Assembly: GCA_913060565.1 (NCBI GenBank)
Contig: CAJXRU010000019.1
Location: 1 to 41,721 of the forward strand
DNA: 41,721 nucleotides
Origin: an uncultured Gammaproteobacteria bacterium
GTDB taxonomy: Bacteria > Pseudomonadota > Gammaproteobacteria > Enterobacterales > Psychrobiaceae
Direction of reading: 5' to 3'
A program made the position numbers and the translations under genes. Below, one piece after another: positions 7,356-16,700 of this stretch. The notes under the pieces were generated by a model. That model searched no databases. It was not told the DNA's origin and saw only the letters and a list, made by a program, of their open reading frames with translations. How positions within the stretch are numbered: position 1 is the stretch's first letter; each line of letters begins with the position of its first letter.

Positions 7356-9308
7356 ATGAAGATTCTAATTAGCACTATTGTTGCTATGTTTTTCGCGTGT
7401 AACGCGTGGGCTATTTCGATCAGTGATTTTAGTGACCACAACAAATACCGTAGCGTAAAAATTTCTCCGTCTGGAAAATATTTAGCGATATCAAGATTTC
7501 AAGATGGTGAAACTGATTTGGTGATCGTTGATACCAAAACAATGAAAGCGGTTAATCAACTTTATTTTAGACGTAAAGAAGAAATTGGGACCTTATATTG
7601 GGTTAACGATGAGCGTCTCGTTTTCAAGATTTTCGTGAAACACCCTTCTCAAGAAAACCCAGTTTATTATGGCGAGCTCTTTTCAGTTAATGTGGATAAT
7701 ACAAAACCAAAAATGATCTTTGGTTCGCGTATTATATTAACCAAACCTAAAACATCACGTGAACGCAAGATCTACGAAAACCACATTGCAATGCGTTCTT
7801 CATGGGCAAATATTGTTAATTTATTACCCAATGATGAAAAGCATATTTTAATCTCTGCAAAATCTTATAAGCGTTCGTCACCTGCTCGGTTATACAAATT
7901 AAATGTTTACACAGCGGCTATTTCTCCCGTAACAGAAGAGCCAATTGCCAATTCGAATATATTTTCTGATCGAGACGGTAATTTAAAACTGGCCATTGGA
8001 TATAACAGCAAAGATCAAAAAGAAGTGTATCACTACAACAGCACGAATAATGAATGGACACAATCAACAAATTTAGAGCATGCCGGCGACTTTTACCCAT
8101 TAATATTTAATGACAAAACAAATCAATTAACTTATTTAGATAATATTGATCACGATAAAACAAGCCTTTATCGTGCCGATATGACCACTGGGAAACGTCA
8201 ACTCATTTACACCAACCCCAAATATGATATTGATTGGGTATCAATAGATGATGAAAGTACTAATTTATTTGGTTTAAAGGTACTGGAACAATATCCACAA
8301 TATTACTTCCCCGATCTCAATCAGCCATTGCAGCGATTATATAAGCAATTAACTGAAAGTTTCCCAGGTCGAAATGTAAGTATTGATAGTAATACGAGAG
8401 ACATGAATCAATTTGTTGTACGTGTATCTAGTGATCGCGAAGCAGTGGCATGGTACTTGTTCAATAAAGAAAAAAACGATGCAAAATTCATTGCTTCATC
8501 AACTAAACAACTACCTGCGCAACAAATGCAGTCGATGATGGCATTTGAGTTTAAAGCAAGAGATCAACAGAATATAAATGGCTACCTCACTCTACCTCCT
8601 GTTGCCGATAAAAAAAATCTACCCGCAGTAGTTCTAGTCCATGGCGGACCTTTTGGTGTTCAAGATAAATGGGCATTTAATAAAGAAGTCCAACTACTCG
8701 CTGCACATGGCTACGCCGTTGTGCAAATTAATTATCGCGGCTCTGGTGGTTATGGAACTAAGTTCCTGACATCAGGTTATCAACATTGGGGCGACAGTAT
8801 TCAGCACGATATCATTGATGGAACGCGCTTTTTAATTGAGCACAATATTATCGACAAGGAGCGCCTATGTATCATGGGAGCCTCATTTGGCGGCTATTCA
8901 GCTGTTCGGGCACCGATGATGAGCAAGGATCTCTTTAAGTGCGCTATCGCAAGCTCTGGTGTATACGACTTAATCTCATTTACGAAGGATAGTGATATTG
9001 AAAAGCAGTTGTGGGGAAAATCGTTTTTAGAGCGAACGGTAGGATTGGATCAATATCAACTACAAGGCTACTCACCTCAATATACCATTGAAAACCTGAA
9101 AATTCCTTTATTGCTAACTCACGGAGAGCTAGACGAACGCGCCCCCTATTCACAAGCAAAGGCTTTTTATAAAGCATTAAAGAAAGCCGATAAGAAAGTG
9201 ACTTGGGTAACCTATGATGAAGAAGGCCATGGTATTTACAACCAAGAAAACCGACTCGATTACTACCAAAAAGTGATAGATTTTCTACAAAAATACAATC
9301 CAATTTAG
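7356..9308 (+). CDS. Secreted S9 family prolyl oligopeptidase-like serine peptidase
   Basis: 650 residues. The start at 7356 is preferred over the in-frame ATG at 7347 because the latter overlaps the AAGGA ribosome site (7343-7347); the chosen Met opens a signal peptide of about 19 residues ending in CNAWA. The N-terminal half is a degenerate beta-propeller with WD40-like repeats; the C-terminal alpha/beta hydrolase domain carries Ser510 in GASFGGYSA, Asp593 in ELDERAPYS and His625 in EEGHGIY, a complete triad in family order. It probably cleaves peptides in the periplasm or outside. It follows the CNNM gene after 36 bases but has its own ribosome site; a functional link is not evident. Confidence 0.92.
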   Translation: MKILISTIVAMFFACNAWAISISDFSDHNKYRSVKISPSGKYLAISRFQDGETDLVIVDTKTMKAVNQLYFRRKEEIGTLYWVNDERLVFKIFVKHPSQENPVYYGELFSVNVDNTKPKMIFGSRIILTKPKTSRERKIYENHIAMRSSWANIVNLLPNDEKHILISAKSYKRSSPARLYKLNVYTAAISPVTEEPIANSNIFSDRDGNLKLAIGYNSKDQKEVYHYNSTNNEWTQSTNLEHAGDFYPLIFNDKTNQLTYLDNIDHDKTSLYRADMTTGKRQLIYTNPKYDIDWVSIDDESTNLFGLKVLEQYPQYYFPDLNQPLQRLYKQLTESFPGRNVSIDSNTRDMNQFVVRVSSDREAVAWYLFNKEKNDAKFIASSTKQLPAQQMQSMMAFEFKARDQQNINGYLTLPPVADKKNLPAVVLVHGGPFGVQDKWAFNKEVQLLAAHGYAVVQINYRGSGGYGTKFLTSGYQHWGDSIQHDIIDGTRFLIEHNIIDKERLCIMGASFGGYSAVRAPMMSKDLFKCAIASSGVYDLISFTKDSDIEKQLWGKSFLERTVGLDQYQLQGYSPQYTIENLKIPLLLTHGELDERAPYSQAKAFYKALKKADKKVTWVTYDEEGHGIYNQENRLDYYQKVIDFLQKYNPI

Positions 9309-9313
9309 CAATA

Positions 9314-9353
9314 AACAACGCTGTTCGTTTATTCATATTCGAACAGCGTTGTT
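9314..9353. terminator. 14-bp perfect hairpin after the S9 peptidase gene
   Basis: AACAACGCTGTTCG (9314-9327) pairs perfectly with CGAACAGCGTTGTT (9340-9353) around a 12-base loop, five bases after the stop codon. No T-run follows on either strand. Placement suggests a transcript end or a 3'-protecting structure rather than a textbook intrinsic terminator. Confidence 0.5.
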
Positions 9354-9428
9354 GCAGAACCGAACAAACCACTTAAAGAAATCATCCTCACCAAAATTAA
9401 ATCATTGAATTTAAACAAATTTTAATAT

Positions 9429-9444
9429 TGGCACACAACTTTCA
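9429..9444 (+). promoter_or_regulatory. Candidate sigma-54 (-24/-12) promoter of the ABC exporter operon
   Basis: TGGCAC, five bases, then TTTCA: the -24 half matches the sigma-54 consensus TGGCAC exactly and spacing to the -12 half is correct, but the -12 half reads TTTCA instead of TTGCA, losing the usually invariant G. It lies 36 bases before the first gene of an operon that encodes an NtrC-type activator, which is why it is listed. Confidence 0.35.
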
Positions 9445-9480
9445 ATGTAACGTTATTTACAATCAACTAAATAGCGGCTT

Positions 9481-10716
9481 ATGGATATTCAATTACAAGC
9501 ATCATCACCAGCAAAGCGCAATTCATTAATTGCCATCACGTGCATAGGCACCCTTCTCATTCTTTATTTCACCTTAAAGCCATCACGTCCAAGCTTTGAT
9601 ATAAGTGAATTAACTTTCTCGACAGCCCAACAAGGGCCTTTAGATATTTACGTTAATAGCTTTGGTGAATTTATATCTCATGAAGAACGATTACTCACAG
9701 CGCCAGCACGCGGCAAGGTAGCTGAGATCTTACATCGTCCTGGCGCAATAGTGAGTCCTGAAACCATCATAGTGCGTTTGATTAATCCACAACTAGCGCA
9801 AGATGTTAATCAAGCGACTGGAGCGTTAAGTCAAACGAAAGCGCAGCTGGCAGCATTTAAGTTCGAACAAGAAAGTGCACGTTTAAACCACCTAGGTACC
9901 ATTGAAGAACTTAAGGCGACGCTCGAACAAGCGCAGTTAGAATTATCAGTTAATAAACAATTGCTTTCATTCGGTACTGTCTCAAAGATCAAACTACAAC
10001 GCGCAAAATTAGCCGTAAAACAAAGTCAGAGTAGCTTGGAGTTTGAGCAAAAGAAATATCAGCAATTCATCGAAATGCAGGGCCACCAGCTTACCCAAAA
10101 ACGTATTGAAGTAGAGCAACAGCAGCGCAAACTTAACGTACTAAATGACCAACTCGACAACATGAATATCCGTGCAGGTCTCAATGGTACTCTACAAAAC
10201 CTTGATATTGCCCTAGGTGAAAGTGTGAACTTAGGTCAATCGATTGCAAAGGTTGGTAGTTTAGACAAACTCATTGCTCGTATACGACTCCCCCAACGCC
10301 AAGCAGACCAAATAGACTTGGGTGCCAAAGTTATCATTGATACACAAAAAGGAAAAATAGCGGCTCACATTACTCGTATTGAAAGCGTTGTCACCGATGG
10401 CTCAGTACTCGCAGAAGCCTCACTTGACGGTGCACTTACTGCCAATGCTCGCCCCTCTCTTGCTATTAGCGCAAAAGTCTTTGTAGAACACGAATCAGAC
10501 GCGATTCATATCAAGCAAAGTGCAGGATTTAGACCCAGCACTAAACAAACTCTATATGTGCTTACCAACAATCAGCTTGAACAGCGCAAAGTAACCTTTG
10601 GACATCTTACTAAAAATCAACTTATCATTGACGACGGCTTGCAAGCTGGCGAGATAATCGTCGCTAATGACATGCGTGATTTTCACCATTTTTCGACACT
10701 TGAATTAGTGCAATAA
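9481..10716 (+). CDS. Periplasmic adaptor (HlyD/MacA-like membrane fusion protein)
   Basis: 411 residues. One N-terminal transmembrane anchor (about 15-33) is followed by a split lipoyl/barrel-sandwich domain (ARGKVAEILHRPGAIV around 77-92 and NIRAGLNGTLQNLDIALGESV around 230-250) that flanks a long Gln/Glu/Lys-rich coiled coil (about 105-215), then beta-barrel and membrane-proximal domains. This is the adaptor of a tripartite pump linking an inner-membrane transporter to a TolC-like channel; no channel gene is in the window. First gene of the operon, 19 bases before the ATPase gene. It differs from true MacA in partner permease size (see the permease entry). Confidence 0.9.
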   Translation: MDIQLQASSPAKRNSLIAITCIGTLLILYFTLKPSRPSFDISELTFSTAQQGPLDIYVNSFGEFISHEERLLTAPARGKVAEILHRPGAIVSPETIIVRLINPQLAQDVNQATGALSQTKAQLAAFKFEQESARLNHLGTIEELKATLEQAQLELSVNKQLLSFGTVSKIKLQRAKLAVKQSQSSLEFEQKKYQQFIEMQGHQLTQKRIEVEQQQRKLNVLNDQLDNMNIRAGLNGTLQNLDIALGESVNLGQSIAKVGSLDKLIARIRLPQRQADQIDLGAKVIIDTQKGKIAAHITRIESVVTDGSVLAEASLDGALTANARPSLAISAKVFVEHESDAIHIKQSAGFRPSTKQTLYVLTNNQLEQRKVTFGHLTKNQLIIDDGLQAGEIIVANDMRDFHHFSTLELVQ

Positions 10717-10735
10717 CTCATTAAGGAATTTGACT

Positions 10736-11437
10736 ATGACGCAGAAATTACTCGTTAGCGTAACCGACATTACAAAAAACTATCGCAATAAACAAATTGA
10801 AACCAAAGCACTCAAAGGCGTTTCTCTGAGTATTTATGAAGGTGAATTTGTCGCAATCACCGGCCCATCGGGCTGTGGTAAATCAACATTACTGTCCATT
10901 ATGGGATTAATGGATACAGCCTCATCAGGTCAGTATACCATCAGCGACATTGATACGAGTCACCTAAAAATCGACCAGCGCACAATGATCCGCAATAAAC
11001 ACATTGGGTTTGTTTTTCAATCATTTAACCTTATTGATGACATGAGCGTCTTTGACAATGTTGCACTTATTTTGGAGCACAGAAAAACGCCGAAGGCTGA
11101 AATCAAAGAGCGCGTCGAACACGTTTTAACTCAGGTTGATATGCTGGCGCGTCAGCATTATCAGCCGAACCAACTTTCTGGTGGTCAACAACAACGAATT
11201 GCAATAGCACGCGCATTAGTTGGCAATCCAGATCTCATCTTAGTCGATGAGCCAACAGGTAACCTTGATACTGTTAATGGTGACAAGGTAATGGCACTGC
11301 TCGAAAAGCTAAACCATGATGGCGCGACCATAGTGATGGTAACTCACGACAGTCGTTATGTTCGATGCGCGAATAGACAAATTCAATTATTGGATGGAGA
11401 AATCATTACCGAAAAGCAATTGGAGGTAGTGGCATGA
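10736..11437 (+). CDS. ABC transporter ATP-binding protein (MacB/LolD type)
   Basis: 233 residues from the ATG at 10736. A TTG two codons earlier (10730) is rejected because AAGGAA (10723-10728) is correctly spaced for the ATG. All nucleotide-binding motifs are present: Walker A GPSGCGKST (about 43-51), Q-loop FVFQSFN, signature LSGGQQQR (about 147-154), Walker B LILVDEPTGNLD and the H-loop His in VTHD. The sequence is of the MacB/LolD/FtsE class that powers mechanotransmission by FtsX-type permeases. Its stop overlaps the permease start (ATGA at 11434-11437), indicating translational coupling. Confidence 0.95.
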   Translation: MTQKLLVSVTDITKNYRNKQIETKALKGVSLSIYEGEFVAITGPSGCGKSTLLSIMGLMDTASSGQYTISDIDTSHLKIDQRTMIRNKHIGFVFQSFNLIDDMSVFDNVALILEHRKTPKAEIKERVEHVLTQVDMLARQHYQPNQLSGGQQQRIAIARALVGNPDLILVDEPTGNLDTVNGDKVMALLEKLNHDGATIVMVTHDSRYVRCANRQIQLLDGEIITEKQLEVVA

Positions 11438-13902
11438 GTTTAGCCCTCAAATCCCTCGGTCGTGGTACAAAACGCATCATATCTGTGCCACGTTTAAGTT
11501 TGTCATTGATAATTGCGCTTGGCTCAACTCTTGGCGCTGTGCTCTGTGTGACAGCAATAGTATCTGCACTCATTGTTAAGCCACTACCAGGTGTGAGTAA
11601 CGCGGCCTCATTAAGCGCTCTGAAACTCAACGTTACTTTTGGAGGCTCATTTAAACTAGATTTTATTACAGCACATGCGCTTAATCACGCCAGTGAGCAC
11701 TTCAAAGATATCGGCCTTTGGACCTCAGTTGAAGCGACTCGAAGCAGTATTGATGTAGAGACCATTAATCATCCAGTTACCTTATTTAATGCCGGCAGTA
11801 ACGCGACTGATGTTCTAGGCACGCGGCTAATCTTGGGTGATTTTGTTACAAACGAAAAAACACAATCTCACGCATGGATATCAAGCTCATTATGGCAAAG
11901 CGCGTATTCCGGCCTAACGACGGTACTGGGTAAAACAATGACCATTAACGGACAACAGTACATCATCGCTGGCGTGCTGGAAGATACCTTAGCAATAACC
12001 AGTAACGACCCCATATTACCAAATCAAGTATGGCGCTATAGCGATTTTAGTAAAGCGCTTGGCATGACAAAGACCGATAACATAGGCAACAATTCCCTCA
12101 AAAATATCTTTATCAAACCTCATAACGACAATATTTCAATGCCGACTGATGATGAAATTTTGCAGTGGTATAACTTGTATGTTGATACGCAAATCACCGT
12201 ACCTGGGATACAAGATTTTGTACGAAGCATGCCAATGGAAAGTTCAATGACTGATTATCGAGCAAGCTTTTTAGACACCAGTTATAACCTTGCCATCGGC
12301 TTGTCAATCACTGCACTTGGTTTATTGTTAATGGCCAGCCTCAATCTAGTAAACCTCTTTTTAAGTCACTATCAAAGCCGTAGTAAAGAGTTCGCCGTTC
12401 AACTTAGCATGGGAGCCACGCCTTTAAAGTTACGAGGGTTAATGATCTTAGAAAACTTACCCAGCTTTGCGTTAGCGGGTATTTTTGGTGCATTGCTAGG
12501 CGCATGGCTCATTAAAGCACTGCCACTACTTTCAAACAATGAAATGCCTATGCTCAGCGCTATTAGTATCGATAAATTAACCTTAATCGTTGGTGCAATC
12601 ATTGTTTTGAGCTTATCAATTGTTTTCGGACTGCTATCAATTACTAATATCAACAAACATAACTTGCAAAGTAATCTCAACAGCAGTGGTAAAGGCACAG
12701 CCGCGCAATCAAGTAGTAGCATCAGCCGGGCCTTAATGATTTTGCAAATATCTATTGCGTCAGTCTTAATGACGGGCTCTGTTATGCTTGCTAAAAACAC
12801 CTACGATGAAGTCAATCAAAACCTTGGCTTTAGCCTCGACCTAGCGCAACAAATATCATTTAACATCAAAGACGAACAGTGGATAGAACAACTTAAAATA
12901 TCAAATCAAGCAGATGCTCTAAATAATGAATATCAAGATTTCATCAAGCAATTGGGAAAGGATGTTACCGCGAAGATCCCTGACAGCGAAGTCGCTCTTG
13001 TCAATGATGGCGGGCTTTTAAGTGGCAGCATTAGCTTGCGTTCTAACTCTTCAACTGAAAATCCAGAGCAAATGTTGACCTATCAAGTTTATCACTATGA
13101 TGCAGGCTATTTTGACGCGTTAGATATACCTGTTTTAGCGGGCACACCTCTAACAGCACAGGAAATAGCTGAAAAGTCTAACAAGGTCATCATCGATGAA
13201 CGATTCGCAAGGGAGTTATTTCCAGAGATAGATTATCAAAAGATCATTGGACAACAATTACCCACGGACGAAGAAAAAATTGTAGGCGCTATTGTTGCAG
13301 AAACAGGGTTTGAAAAAACGCGTATCGGACCATCGATTTATACCCCCCACCACTCAGTGTCACGACGAATAACTTATACTTTGATTTTGCCTTTGGGTGT
13401 AAAGTTATCGAGCGATGAGCTCAAAGTTTACTTTGAAAAGCAATATCCACAACTTGAGTTAGTCGAGGCTAAATCACTCAAGGATATTTGGTTAGAGATG
13501 ACAGTATCAGATAGGTTAACCCTCTATGTACTTATTGCTATTACATTGTTAACCATCATTTTGGCGGCTATAGGTATTTCAGGACTGACGTTGATGACCA
13601 CTCATCAAAAGAAATATGAGTTAGCCATTCGCATGGCAACGGGTGCACGTCAGTCATCCTTAATGCGTTTTGTTATAAAAGACACGATGTGGATTCTCAT
13701 TATTGGGCTCTTAATAGGGTTTACGTTATCGGTCTCTGGTTACGATTGGCTCAAAGAAAATATTAGTTTATTGCCAGAATTCAACTGGTTAACTTTGGGA
13801 AGTTTGGATATTGGATTGGTCATTGTTGTGCTACTATCGGTGATATTTCCTACTTGGCGCGTCATTAAACAAGATCCATTAAACGCGCTCCGACAAGAGT
13901 AA
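11434..13902 (+). CDS. Large ABC permease with duplicated MacB_PCD-FtsX modules
   Basis: 822 residues. Hydrophobic segments suggest eight helices: 21-48, about 284-312, 344-362, 383-404, 435-453, 695-720, 742-768 and 787-810. Two large extracytoplasmic regions lie at about 50-280 and 460-690. The two FtsX-like cores (ARMATGA-type motif at 'AVQLSMGATPLKLRG' and 'AIRMATGARQSSLMR') show an internal duplication, unlike the four-helix MacB, which works as a dimer. It should move a substrate across or out of the inner membrane together with the ATPase and adaptor. The ligand is unknown; peptides, lipids and lipoproteins are all handled by relatives. Eight bases separate it from the response-regulator gene. 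Confidence 0.9.
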   Translation: MSLALKSLGRGTKRIISVPRLSLSLIIALGSTLGAVLCVTAIVSALIVKPLPGVSNAASLSALKLNVTFGGSFKLDFITAHALNHASEHFKDIGLWTSVEATRSSIDVETINHPVTLFNAGSNATDVLGTRLILGDFVTNEKTQSHAWISSSLWQSAYSGLTTVLGKTMTINGQQYIIAGVLEDTLAITSNDPILPNQVWRYSDFSKALGMTKTDNIGNNSLKNIFIKPHNDNISMPTDDEILQWYNLYVDTQITVPGIQDFVRSMPMESSMTDYRASFLDTSYNLAIGLSITALGLLLMASLNLVNLFLSHYQSRSKEFAVQLSMGATPLKLRGLMILENLPSFALAGIFGALLGAWLIKALPLLSNNEMPMLSAISIDKLTLIVGAIIVLSLSIVFGLLSITNINKHNLQSNLNSSGKGTAAQSSSSISRALMILQISIASVLMTGSVMLAKNTYDEVNQNLGFSLDLAQQISFNIKDEQWIEQLKISNQADALNNEYQDFIKQLGKDVTAKIPDSEVALVNDGGLLSGSISLRSNSSTENPEQMLTYQVYHYDAGYFDALDIPVLAGTPLTAQEIAEKSNKVIIDERFARELFPEIDYQKIIGQQLPTDEEKIVGAIVAETGFEKTRIGPSIYTPHHSVSRRITYTLILPLGVKLSSDELKVYFEKQYPQLELVEAKSLKDIWLEMTVSDRLTLYVLIAITLLTIILAAIGISGLTLMTTHQKKYELAIRMATGARQSSLMRFVIKDTMWILIIGLLIGFTLSVSGYDWLKENISLLPEFNWLTLGSLDIGLVIVVLLSVIFPTWRVIKQDPLNALRQE

Positions 13903-13910
13903 CGCTTAAA

Positions 13911-15272
13911 ATGAGTCAAACGCTGTTAATTTGTGATGATGACGCCGATATCAGATTGGCGTTATCATTATTACTCGCTGACCAAGGGTATAACATCATT
14001 GAAGCTGACAGTCCCAAAACGGTTGTAACTAATGCTCAGCGTAATCAACCTGATGTTATATTGCTCGATATGAACTTTTCCCGTGATACAACAAGCGGTC
14101 AAGAAGGACTATGGTTAATTGAGCAACTTAAACCTTTGTCCATTCCCATCATTCTAATGACAGCATGGGGCTCTATAGAATTAGCAGTAAAAGGTCTTAA
14201 TTTAGGAGCTAATGATTTTATTGAAAAACCTTGGAATAAAGATCGTTTACTCAAGAGCATTCAACAACAGGTTAAATTACAACAATTAACCACAGAAAAT
14301 CAGACTCTGAAACAATTGCTAACCCCCTCAACACAATCTCTAACGTGGTCAGCATTGTCACCTAGCATGAAACATGTTGAAGAATTAATACGTCAGATCG
14401 CGCCAACCGACGCTAACTTGTTAATTTTAGGAGAAAATGGAACCGGAAAGTCCCTTTTGGCACAGCGAGTCCATCAACTTTCAGCAAGAGCCGAGCAGCC
14501 ATTAGTACAAGTTAATATGGCCGCCATCCCACACAACTTATTTGAAAGCGAATTATTTGGCCACCAAAAAGGGGCTTTTACCGATGCTAAATCTGCTCGT
14601 ATCGGGCGCTTTCAGCTTAGCGAAAACTCGACATTATTTTTGGATGAGATAGGTACATTGCCACTCGCACTGCAACCTAAACTATTACGAGTATTAGAAA
14701 CAGGGCAATATGAAATTGTTGGTTCCAGTACCACTCAACAAAGTAATGCGAGAATAATCAGCGCAACCAACGCTGACCTTTCATCATTGGTTTCTGCCGG
14801 CGAGTTTCGCCAAGATCTGCTGTATCGGCTAAATACCTTTGTGATAAAGTTACCGCCATTACGAGAGCGCCAACAAGATATTGAGCCCCTCACTCAAGTA
14901 TTTATTAAACAGCTTTGTGATAAATACAACAAACCGCTTTGCGTGCTATCAACATCGGCACTGGCTAAATTAATAACTCATCAATGGCCTGGTAATATAC
15001 GAGAGTTACAACACGTTATAGAACGAGCCGTTCTACTGTGTAATAAGCAAGAAATTGATGACAGCCTTATTTTGATTGACCATACAGAGCAACCGTCGCC
15101 TCGCCTTTTGTCAGATAATGACTTACACCTTGAACAACACGAAAAGCGCTTAATCAATCGCGCAATTGAAGTATCTAACGGACATATTACTGGCGCAGCA
15201 AAGTTGCTAGGTATTTCGAGAAACTCTCTTTATCGCCGCTTAGAAAAGCACGAGATAAATCATGACGCATGA
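13911..15272 (+). CDS. NtrC-family sigma-54-dependent response regulator
   Basis: 453 residues with three domains: receiver (about 1-125; acidic pocket D9-D11, phospho-acceptor D53, T84, K107), AAA+ (about 145-385; Walker A GENGTGKS 174-181, Walker B LFLDEIG 242-248, arginine region FRQDLLYRLN), and a Fis-type helix-turn-helix (about 425-446, GAAKLLGISRNSLYRRL). The sigma-54-contacting loop reads GAFTDA (221-226) rather than GAFTGA. It should activate sigma-54 promoters when phosphorylated by the adjacent kinase, very likely the promoter of its own operon. It overlaps the kinase gene by 11 bases. Confidence 0.95.
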   Translation: MSQTLLICDDDADIRLALSLLLADQGYNIIEADSPKTVVTNAQRNQPDVILLDMNFSRDTTSGQEGLWLIEQLKPLSIPIILMTAWGSIELAVKGLNLGANDFIEKPWNKDRLLKSIQQQVKLQQLTTENQTLKQLLTPSTQSLTWSALSPSMKHVEELIRQIAPTDANLLILGENGTGKSLLAQRVHQLSARAEQPLVQVNMAAIPHNLFESELFGHQKGAFTDAKSARIGRFQLSENSTLFLDEIGTLPLALQPKLLRVLETGQYEIVGSSTTQQSNARIISATNADLSSLVSAGEFRQDLLYRLNTFVIKLPPLRERQQDIEPLTQVFIKQLCDKYNKPLCVLSTSALAKLITHQWPGNIRELQHVIERAVLLCNKQEIDDSLILIDHTEQPSPRLLSDNDLHLEQHEKRLINRAIEVSNGHITGAAKLLGISRNSLYRRLEKHEINHDA

Positions 15273-16518
15273 ACGCAAACTACAGCTTGGCTTATTCATT
15301 AACGCCAGTCTTATCATTTTGCTCAGCGTGATCATTACTTCTCAATTTCAGTGGTCAACATTGGCTATATCGACCCTAGTATTCGTTTTATTTCTTACCT
15401 TAGCCTTTGTGAGTTATAGCTATTATGAGCTTTGGCGACAAACATTAATGAACCTGACAAGTTACACCCAATTACTGAGTGAAGGCGTCACAAACGTCGC
15501 CCCATTACTCAATAATACCAATGGGCTTATCGATGAACTTCAACTAGAAATAAACAACCTTGCGACAAGTAAAGTAATGCAATCAGATTCAACATCCAAA
15601 ACACTATCTGCGCTCATGGATGAATGGCCAATTGCTGTTGCATTATTTAACCAACACCAGCAGCTTTTATATCGCAACCCTGCAATGTTAGAGACGCTTA
15701 AGCTACCGCTGCTCATTGGTACGACAGCAGCACAAAGTGGATTTACGGCTCATGATAATAATGGCGAACTTACACATCCCGACTTTAACCAACAATGGCA
15801 AACGCAAAATCTGTGGTTTAACGATGATGAACAACGCATTCAAATGTTAACGGCGACGAATATAGGACAATCACTGCGGGCACATGAGAGCGTCATCCAA
15901 GAAAACTTGATTCGCGTGTTTAGTCACGAACTTAGAAATTCATTAACACCTATGGAATCAATGACTGACACACTATTGTCGCAAAAATCACCGTCACCAC
16001 AAAACACTAAACTTGTACTAACAAGAATAAACCAGAGAAGTAAGCACTTACTTGAATTCATCAATCAATATGCAGATTTAAGCCGTTTATCTCAGCCCAA
16101 TTTACGATGGTTCGAATTTAAGCCATTAATTGATGAATCAAAAACAGTATTACCTAACCATACAAAAGTTATCGTCAAAGGAGAAAAGCGTTGCTTTGGC
16201 GATGTTACACAGCTCTCAATGGTATTAATCAATTTGTTCAAAAATGCATTTCAAGCGGCAGCCGACGAAGATTTAGCATTAAACATTGCGCTTTATCATG
16301 ACAATGGCCTCCAATTTATTGAAGTTGTCGATAATGGACTAGGCTTCACCAACCTTAAAAATGCGACCACGCCTTTTTATACGACCAAGCAAGAAGGAAG
16401 CGGAATTGGACTCGCCCTATCAAGAGAAGTCGTGCACCAGCATGGGGGGCAATTAATCATTGAAAACAGAGGGAATGCGGCGGGCGCAAAGATAACGCTA
16501 AAATGGCCAATCCACTAG
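15262..16518 (+). CDS. Sensor histidine kinase with minimal periplasmic loop
   Basis: 418 residues. Two transmembrane helices (about 9-27 and 33-53) are joined by a loop of only about five residues, so there is no periplasmic sensor domain. A PAS-like segment (about 115-205, from LMDEWPIAVALFN) precedes the kinase core: H-box FSHELRNSLTP with His222, N-box NLFKNAF (Asn324/Asn328), G1 DNGLGF (357-362) and G2 GSGIGLAL (379-386). It is the cognate partner of the upstream NtrC-type regulator, with overlapping reading frames. The layout resembles intramembrane-sensing kinases that work with ABC permeases in Gram-positive bacteria. Last gene of the operon. Confidence 0.93.
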   Translation: MTHERKLQLGLFINASLIILLSVIITSQFQWSTLAISTLVFVLFLTLAFVSYSYYELWRQTLMNLTSYTQLLSEGVTNVAPLLNNTNGLIDELQLEINNLATSKVMQSDSTSKTLSALMDEWPIAVALFNQHQQLLYRNPAMLETLKLPLLIGTTAAQSGFTAHDNNGELTHPDFNQQWQTQNLWFNDDEQRIQMLTATNIGQSLRAHESVIQENLIRVFSHELRNSLTPMESMTDTLLSQKSPSPQNTKLVLTRINQRSKHLLEFINQYADLSRLSQPNLRWFEFKPLIDESKTVLPNHTKVIVKGEKRCFGDVTQLSMVLINLFKNAFQAAADEDLALNIALYHDNGLQFIEVVDNGLGFTNLKNATTPFYTTKQEGSGIGLALSREVVHQHGGQLIIENRGNAAGAKITLKWPIH

Positions 16519-16700
16519 CCTCTTCAAAATACGACCTTACAAGAAATACAGTTATAAGATATACCCTTTAGCGCTAAAACAACTGTTTAATCCACGGTTT
16601 GTTACATTTTATTTACATTTCATTTATGCCATAATCCGCTCGTTGTTCAAAGGGACTTGGTAAATCAATAATTCCTTTTAATAACAAGAATTAAAATTCA

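Noticed and set aside
8980-9372. 130-codon minus-strand frame over the end of the S9 peptidase gene.
   Set aside because: It overlaps the catalytic domain coding sequence and lacks recognisable features.
9442-9480. Sigma-70 promoter directly before the adaptor gene.
   Set aside because: No paired -35/-10 hexamers with acceptable spacing could be found in this stretch.
12399-12800. 133-codon minus-strand frame inside the ABC permease gene.
   Set aside because: Antisense shadow of transmembrane codons; no independent support.
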